Part shown: positions 60,128 through 64,000 of the stretch, piece after piece | Numbering within the stretch: position 1 is the stretch's first letter | How the letters are laid out: each line of letters starts with the position of its first letter | NCBI RefSeq assembly: GCF_000725545.1 | Contig: NZ_JNZP01000022.1 | Location: forward strand, 41,962-105,961 | Source of the DNA: Streptomyces exfoliatus | GTDB lineage: Bacteria; Actinomycetota; Actinomycetes; Streptomycetales; Streptomycetaceae | Direction: 5' to 3' | DNA: 64,000 nucleotides | The notes under the pieces: model-generated | Told to the model about the DNA's origin: nothing | The model's database searches: none | Seen by the model: the letters and a program-made list of their open reading frames with translations, nothing else | Position numbers and translations under genes: made by a program

Positions 60128-61359
60128 GGAAGTTCCTTGAGGCCGAGGTCGGTCAGCAGGTCACGGGCCAGGGTCAGTTCGGCGGCGATGCCGTCCGCGA
60201 GCCGGGCCCGGGTGCGAGGACGCCGGTCGGGAGGAAGGGCCTGCCAGGTGTACGTCTCGACCTCCAGGTGATGGGTGCGCGGGTGCGCACCGCCGACGAG
60301 GAGAGCGACGGCGTCCCGGAGGACGGGGAGTGTGGAAGCGAGCGGAGGAGCGGGGGGAGCGTGCAGGGGTACGTGGAAGTGGGCGCGCCACGGAGTCGCG
60401 TCGGGCAGACCGGGGCCGGCGTCGTGACCGCCCGCGGCGGCGAGGGCTTCGGGCAGGCCGGGGGCCGCTGCGCGGGCGGCGGTGCCGAGGGCCTGGGGCA
60501 GGTCGTCGGTGCCGCGGAGGCCGGCGGCCGTCCTGGTGCGGGTCTGGTGGAGGAAGCGGGGCTCGGCGAACGCGGCGAGCGCCTCCCTCACCTCGGGGAG
60601 GTGCGGGTGCTCGGCGTGGAGCGCCGCGGAGAGCTGCGCCTTGGGCACCGGGATGCCGCCGGCGGCGAGAGCGTCCAGCGCGGTGCGGGGGTCTTCGAAG
60701 GAGGTCGCGAGATGACAGGTGTCGAGACAGACCCCGATCCGGGGGCCGGGAAGGGGGTCGAGCGCCGTGACGGCGTCGGCGACGGTCTCGACGACGCAGC
60801 CGGGCTCCGGTTCCAGCCCGATGCCGATGCTCTTCCCGGTGAGGTCCTCCAGGGCGTCGAGGCGCCCGGCGAGGGTGGTCAGGGCGGCCCGGGCCAGGGC
60901 GGCGGCGCGGGCGTCGAAGGGGGTCCGCCAGGCGAGCGGCAGGGTGGACACGGATCCCTCGGTGACGTCCTCGGGGAGCAGCGCGGCCAGGATCCTGGCC
61001 AGGTCGGTGGTGTGGGCGAGGCGTTCGGGTCGCGTCCAGTCCGGCTGGTAGACGCGGTACTTGACCTCGTCGGCGCCGAAGCCCTCGTACGGGAAGCCGT
61101 TCAGGGTGACCACTTCGAGGCCGCGACGGTCGAGTTCGGCGCGGAGGGCGCGGAGCGAGGACGCGTCGGTGGTCAGGGTGCGGGCGGCGTCCCGGGCGAG
61201 CCAGAGTCCGATGCCGAGACGGTCACGCCCGAGGCGGCGGCGGACCGGCTCGCAGTGGTCGCGGAGCTGGGCGAGGACGCCGTCGAGGGTCTCGGCCGGG
61301 TGCACGTTGGTGCAGTAGGAGAGGTGGACGGTGGATCCGTCGGGGTGCCGGAAGCGCAT
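60124..61359 (-). CDS. eboE: Metabolite traffic protein EboE-like
   Basis: A 411-residue TIM-barrel-type protein matching EboE of the ebo metabolite-traffic clusters (RFRHPDGSTVHLSYCTNVHPAE at the start, VVTLNGFPYEGFGADEVKYRVYQPDW, SIGIGLEPEPGCVVETV and CLDTCHLATSFEDP). EboE proteins are xylose-isomerase-like; the reaction is unknown. The family is known from cyanobacteria, where the cluster is needed to move scytonemin precursors. Starts nine bases after the TatD-like gene; ends inside the EboF-like gene. Confidence 0.85.
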   Translation of the reverse strand: MRFRHPDGSTVHLSYCTNVHPAETLDGVLAQLRDHCEPVRRRLGRDRLGIGLWLARDAARTLTTDASSLRALRAELDRRGLEVVTLNGFPYEGFGADEVKYRVYQPDWTRPERLAHTTDLARILAALLPEDVTEGSVSTLPLAWRTPFDARAAALARAALTTLAGRLDALEDLTGKSIGIGLEPEPGCVVETVADAVTALDPLPGPRIGVCLDTCHLATSFEDPRTALDALAAGGIPVPKAQLSAALHAEHPHLPEVREALAAFAEPRFLHQTRTRTAAGLRGTDDLPQALGTAARAAAPGLPEALAAAGGHDAGPGLPDATPWRAHFHVPLHAPPAPPLASTLPVLRDAVALLVGGAHPRTHHLEVETYTWQALPPDRRPRTRARLADGIAAELTLARDLLTDLGLKELP

Positions 61360-61368
61360 GCCGGTGCC

Positions 61369-62217
61369 TCATTCCCCGCCGCGGCGCACGGAGTTTCCCT
61401 CGTGCGCATCGGCCGGGGCGGCTACCTCGAGGTGGAGGCGTCCGCTGAGGCCGTAGAAGGCGACGGGGTTGCGCCAGAGGACCTGGTCGACGTCGTCGTC
61501 GGTGAAGCCGGCGGCGAGCATGGCCTCGGCGACCGCGCGGGTCTTGAGGGGGTCGCTGGCGCCCCAGTCCGCGGCCGAGTTCACGAGGACGCGCCCGGTT
61601 CCGTACTCCTTGAGAATCGCGACTGTCCGGTCCTCGTCCATCTTGGTGTCGGGATAGACGGAGAAGCCGAGCCATGCGCCGCTGTCCGCGGCCTCCTTGA
61701 CGGTCGTCTCGTTGAGGTGGTCGAGGAGGACCCGGTCCGGGGTGAGCGCGGACTCGCGCACGACGTCGATCGTGCGGCGCAGGCCGGTGAGCTTGTCGCG
61801 GTGCGGGGTGTGGACGAGGGCCGGGAGACCGTGGTCGGCGGCGAGCTGGAGCTGCGCGGCGAGAGCGGTGTCCTCGGCCGGCGTCAGGGAGTCGTAGCCG
61901 ATCTCGCCGACGGCGACCACCCCGTCCTTGGCGAGATAGCGCGGCAGGGCGTCGAGGACGGGGACGCAGCGGGGGTCGTTGGCCTCCTTGGGGTTGAGGG
62001 CGAGGGCGCAGTGGTGGGCGATGCCGTACTGGGCGGCGCGGAACGGTTCCCAGCCCAGGAGCGCGTCGAAGTAGTCGAGGAAGGAGGCGGGCGAGGTGCG
62101 CGGCTGGCCGAGCCAGAAGGACGGTTCGACGAGGGCGCGGACCCCGGCGTCGTACATCGCCCGGTAGTCGTCCGTGGTGCGCGAGGTCATGTGGATGTGC
62201 GGGTCGAAGATGCGCAT
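61369..62217 (-). CDS. eboB: TatD family hydrolase (EboB-like)
   Basis: A 282-residue metal-dependent hydrolase: FDPHIHMTSRT (metal-binding HxH), FWLGQPRTSPASFLDYFDAL, VGEIGYDSLTPAED (metal-binding Glu), LPALVHTPHRDK and LDHLNETT. It is the TatD-like member of ebo clusters (EboB). The ATG shares one base with the EboA stop (TGATG). The reaction is not known; TatD relatives hydrolyse phosphodiesters or amide bonds. Confidence 0.88.
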   Translation of the reverse strand: MRIFDPHIHMTSRTTDDYRAMYDAGVRALVEPSFWLGQPRTSPASFLDYFDALLGWEPFRAAQYGIAHHCALALNPKEANDPRCVPVLDALPRYLAKDGVVAVGEIGYDSLTPAEDTALAAQLQLAADHGLPALVHTPHRDKLTGLRRTIDVVRESALTPDRVLLDHLNETTVKEAADSGAWLGFSVYPDTKMDEDRTVAILKEYGTGRVLVNSAADWGASDPLKTRAVAEAMLAAGFTDDDVDQVLWRNPVAFYGLSGRLHLEVAAPADAHEGNSVRRGGE

Positions 62218-62771
62218 CAGGACTCCTCGGCGGGGGCGGTGAGAGCGAGGACGCGGGAGAGGTCGGCGGGGACGGGGCGGCCGGCCGCGGTGCGTTCGGC
62301 GGCGTGGTCGGCGAGCATCCGGGCGAGTTCGGTGTCGCCGGCGGCGCGCTCGGCGAGTCCGGCGACGGCCGAGACGGGGACACCGGTGAAGAGACATTTG
62401 AGGAGTCCGTGCCGCCAGGCGTGAGGGGGGAGATGGGTGGCGGCGTAGGCGCCGAGGGCGGCGGCGATCAGGGTGGTGTCGTGAGTGCGGAGGGCGTCCT
62501 CGACGAGGGGAACGGACTCGGGGCCGGTGACGAGGGCGGGGAGTGCCAGGAGGACGGCACGCCGTTCGGCGGTGGTGCCGTGGTGGTAGAGGCGGGTGAG
62601 CGTGTCGGGTTCGGCGCCGACCGCCCGGAGGAGAAGGGTGCGGGCCTCGTCCGCGTCCGCCGGGCCGCAGTGCCGGCCGGCGGTGACGAACCGCTCCTCC
62701 CACACCGGGGTGCGGTCGGCGGCGTCCCTGAGTGCGGAGTCCAGCCAGGCTCGGGAGATGTCGGTCAGCAT
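62217..62771 (-). CDS. eboA: EboA domain-containing protein
   Basis: A 184-residue all-helical protein: SRAWLDSALRDAADRTP at the start, FVTAGRHCGPADADEARTLLL in the middle and PHAWRHGLLKCLFTGVPVSAVAGL, which is the recognisable EboA motif. Function is unknown for the family. It overlaps the preceding TIM-barrel gene by seven bases (62765-62771) and the following TatD-like gene by one base. Two cysteines; no membrane segment. Confidence 0.85.
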   Translation of the reverse strand: MLTDISRAWLDSALRDAADRTPVWEERFVTAGRHCGPADADEARTLLLRAVGAEPDTLTRLYHHGTTAERRAVLLALPALVTGPESVPLVEDALRTHDTTLIAAALGAYAATHLPPHAWRHGLLKCLFTGVPVSAVAGLAERAAGDTELARMLADHAAERTAAGRPVPADLSRVLALTAPAEES

Positions 62772-63736
62772 GGCGGAATCTCCCGGCGCAGAAAGGAGAG
62801 GGAGGTGCGGGCGAGTTCGGGCCCTGCGTGGGAGTGCCGGGGCAGTTCGACGACGGTCAGCCCGGGGTAGCCGGAGGCGGTGAGTTCCGCGAGGGCGGCG
62901 AGCACCGGAGGGAAGTCGATCTCTCCGTCGCCGAACGGCAGGTGCTCGTGGACACCTCGGCGCATGTCCTCGATCTGGACGTGGTGCACCCAGGGGGCGG
63001 CGGCGCGTACGCAGTCGGCGGGAGGGAGGGGTTCGAGGCACTGGCAGTGGCCGATGTCGAGGGTGAGGCCGAGTACGGCGGGTGGTGGGCCGCCGAGGAG
63101 TCCGCGCAGGTGGTGGAAGTCGTCGAGGGTGGCGAGGAGGTGACCGGGTTCGGGTTCGACGGCGAGCGGAACGCGGGCGGCCTCCGCCGCCTCCAGAACG
63201 GGGGTGAGCGTTGCGGCGAGCCGCTTCCAGGCCTCGTCGGGCGGGGTGCCGGCGGGAAGGACGCCGCTGAAGCAGTGCACGGCGTGCGCGCCGAGGTCGG
63301 CCGCCACCCGGACGGCCCGGAGCAGCAGCCGGACCCGGGCGGCCCGGTCCTCGGGGTCGGGGTCGAGCAGGGACGGGCCGTGCTTGCGGCGCGGGTCGAG
63401 GACGTAACGAGCGCCGGTCTCGACGGTGACCGCCAGGCCCAGTTCGCTCAGGCGTCTGGCGACCCGGGCGGTACGGGCGGCCAGATCGGGGGCGAGCGGG
63501 TCGAGGTGCATGTGGTCGAGGGTCAGCCCGACTCCGTCGTAGCCGAGGTCGGCGAGGAGCCCGAGGGCCTCGTCGAGCCGGAGATCGGTGAGGCCGTTGG
63601 TGCCGTAGCCCAGGCGGGGGCGAACGGTGGGCCTGGAGGTGGGTCGCCCCGCGCGGAGGTCGGGGTCGGGGTCGGAGCCGGGGTCGGGGTCGGAGGAGGT
63701 GATGCGGGGAGTGGTGGCACGGCCCTCGGTGGTCAT
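62765..63736 (-). CDS. Sugar phosphate isomerase/epimerase family protein of the ebo cluster
   Basis: A 323-residue TIM-barrel enzyme. The first 40 residues are an Asp/Pro/Arg-rich low-complexity leader (DPDPGSDPDPD). The barrel: LGYGTNGLTDLRLDEALGLL, GVGLTLDHMHLDP (His/Asp-type ligands), VHCFSGVLPAG, VEPEPGHLLA (metal Glu), LTLDIGHCQC (Asp and His) and HHVQIEDMRRG. A metal-dependent aldose/ketose isomerase or epimerase chemistry is expected. It overlaps the EboC-like gene by four bases at the left and EboA by seven at the right. Confidence 0.85.
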   Translation of the reverse strand: MTTEGRATTPRITSSDPDPGSDPDPDLRAGRPTSRPTVRPRLGYGTNGLTDLRLDEALGLLADLGYDGVGLTLDHMHLDPLAPDLAARTARVARRLSELGLAVTVETGARYVLDPRRKHGPSLLDPDPEDRAARVRLLLRAVRVAADLGAHAVHCFSGVLPAGTPPDEAWKRLAATLTPVLEAAEAARVPLAVEPEPGHLLATLDDFHHLRGLLGGPPPAVLGLTLDIGHCQCLEPLPPADCVRAAAPWVHHVQIEDMRRGVHEHLPFGDGEIDFPPVLAALAELTASGYPGLTVVELPRHSHAGPELARTSLSFLRREIPPC

Positions 63737-64000
63737 GTGGGGTTCACCTTCCGGGCGAGGGCGCGGGCGGCCGGGACGAGACCGAGCAGCGCGAGCGCGG
63801 TTCCCGGCGCCCCGGCGCGGGCGACGAGTGCGGCCTGCAGCGGGATCGTCGCCCGGATCCCGCCGCCGACGGCCCGCTCGGTGAGCGCTGCCGACGGGTT
63901 GAGGGCGGCGTGCAGGAGGAGGGTGGCGGGGGTACGGGCATACGCCAGGGCGAGGAGAGGGCCGAGACGACGGGAGGGGCGGGGGCTGCGGAAGGGGAGG
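63733..64000 (-). CDS. eboC: UbiA-like protein EboC, C-terminal fragment cut by window edge
   Basis: Only the C-terminal 88 codons are in the window; the minus-strand frame runs from the edge to TGA at 63733-63735, which overlaps the next ATG (ATGA). The visible part has AYARTPATLLLHAALNPS, ERAVGGGIRATIPLQAALVA and VPAARALARKVNPT, matching the end of UbiA-like EboC proteins. These are polyprenyl-transferase-like membrane proteins. The upstream start and possibly eboD lie outside. Confidence 0.75.
   Translation of the reverse strand, partial: LPFRSPRPSRRLGPLLALAYARTPATLLLHAALNPSAALTERAVGGGIRATIPLQAALVARAGAPGTALALLGLVPAARALARKVNPT

Overview
The window is high-GC DNA with GTG and TTG starts, very few TTA codons, translationally coupled ATGA/TGATG gene junctions and gene families typical of sporulating actinomycetes: SsgA-like, WhiB-like, XRE-DUF5753/DUF397, DUF574 methyltransferase, SCO6745 family, and an ebo-type cluster. 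It is almost certainly a piece of a Streptomyces (or close streptomycete) chromosome. It looks like ordinary chromosomal and arm-proximal metabolic content. I see no phage, insertion sequence, rRNA or CRISPR. One tRNA, a tRNA-Leu with anticodon GAG, is present.

Layout. 1-6150: an enoyl-CoA hydratase homologue, a DJ-1/PfpI enzyme beside its GlxA-type regulator, an SCO6745-family protein and Tex. 6190-7975: three tandem small secreted DUF2690-type paralogues, the first two carrying the same promoter-leader cassette. 8018-12828: an operon of an ABC-F protein, a ComB-family phosphatase and a small protein, then a D-amino-acid oxidase. 12947-18072: secreted peptidases (M14, PepX/S15, M1). 18098-21844: MpaB/DUF2236 protein, an orphan ATP-synthase b-subunit-like protein, secreted sphingomyelinase and a macro-domain protein. 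21967-28465: a MerR regulator facing a four-gene acyl-CoA beta-oxidation operon. 28671-33579: assorted enzymes, a 5'-truncated dehydrogenase pseudogene, endonuclease V and a secreted BNR/Ycf48-like protein.

33868-42172 is rich in regulation. It holds an SsgA-like protein, a second ABC-F gene behind a leader with a three-codon ORF and an inverted repeat, a GHKL/XRE/DUF397 module whose ATPase-like member is degenerate and carries a TTA codon, an acyl-ACP desaturase behind a clean palindrome, and WhiB, IclR and TetR regulators. 42294-47996 has a divergent LigD-type polymerase/ATP-dependent DNA ligase pair (NHEJ) and a DHA2-type exporter fused to a C-terminal winged-helix-like domain. A 24-bp tandem repeat array lies directly upstream of the exporter. 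48054-57206 includes YchJ, a GH4 glycosidase, a secreted M64 peptidase, a second and intact GHKL/XRE/DUF397 module with DUF574 methyltransferase, and YjdM.

The right end (57561-64000, all minus strand, junctions overlapping or close) is an ebo-type metabolite-traffic cluster: EboC (cut by the window edge), a TIM-barrel protein, EboA, TatD-like EboB, EboE, an EboF-like phosphoesterase and a Tat-exported TIM-barrel protein. EboD is not in the window.

Most likely places for something new: the attenuator-like leader of the 34.5-kb ABC-F gene; the exporter-winged-helix fusion with its repeat array; the intact and degenerate copies of the XRE module; the duplicated promoter cassette driving the secreted triplets; and the actinobacterial ebo cluster with two extra TIM-barrel genes. 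All functions are read from sequence patterns only; no database search was run.
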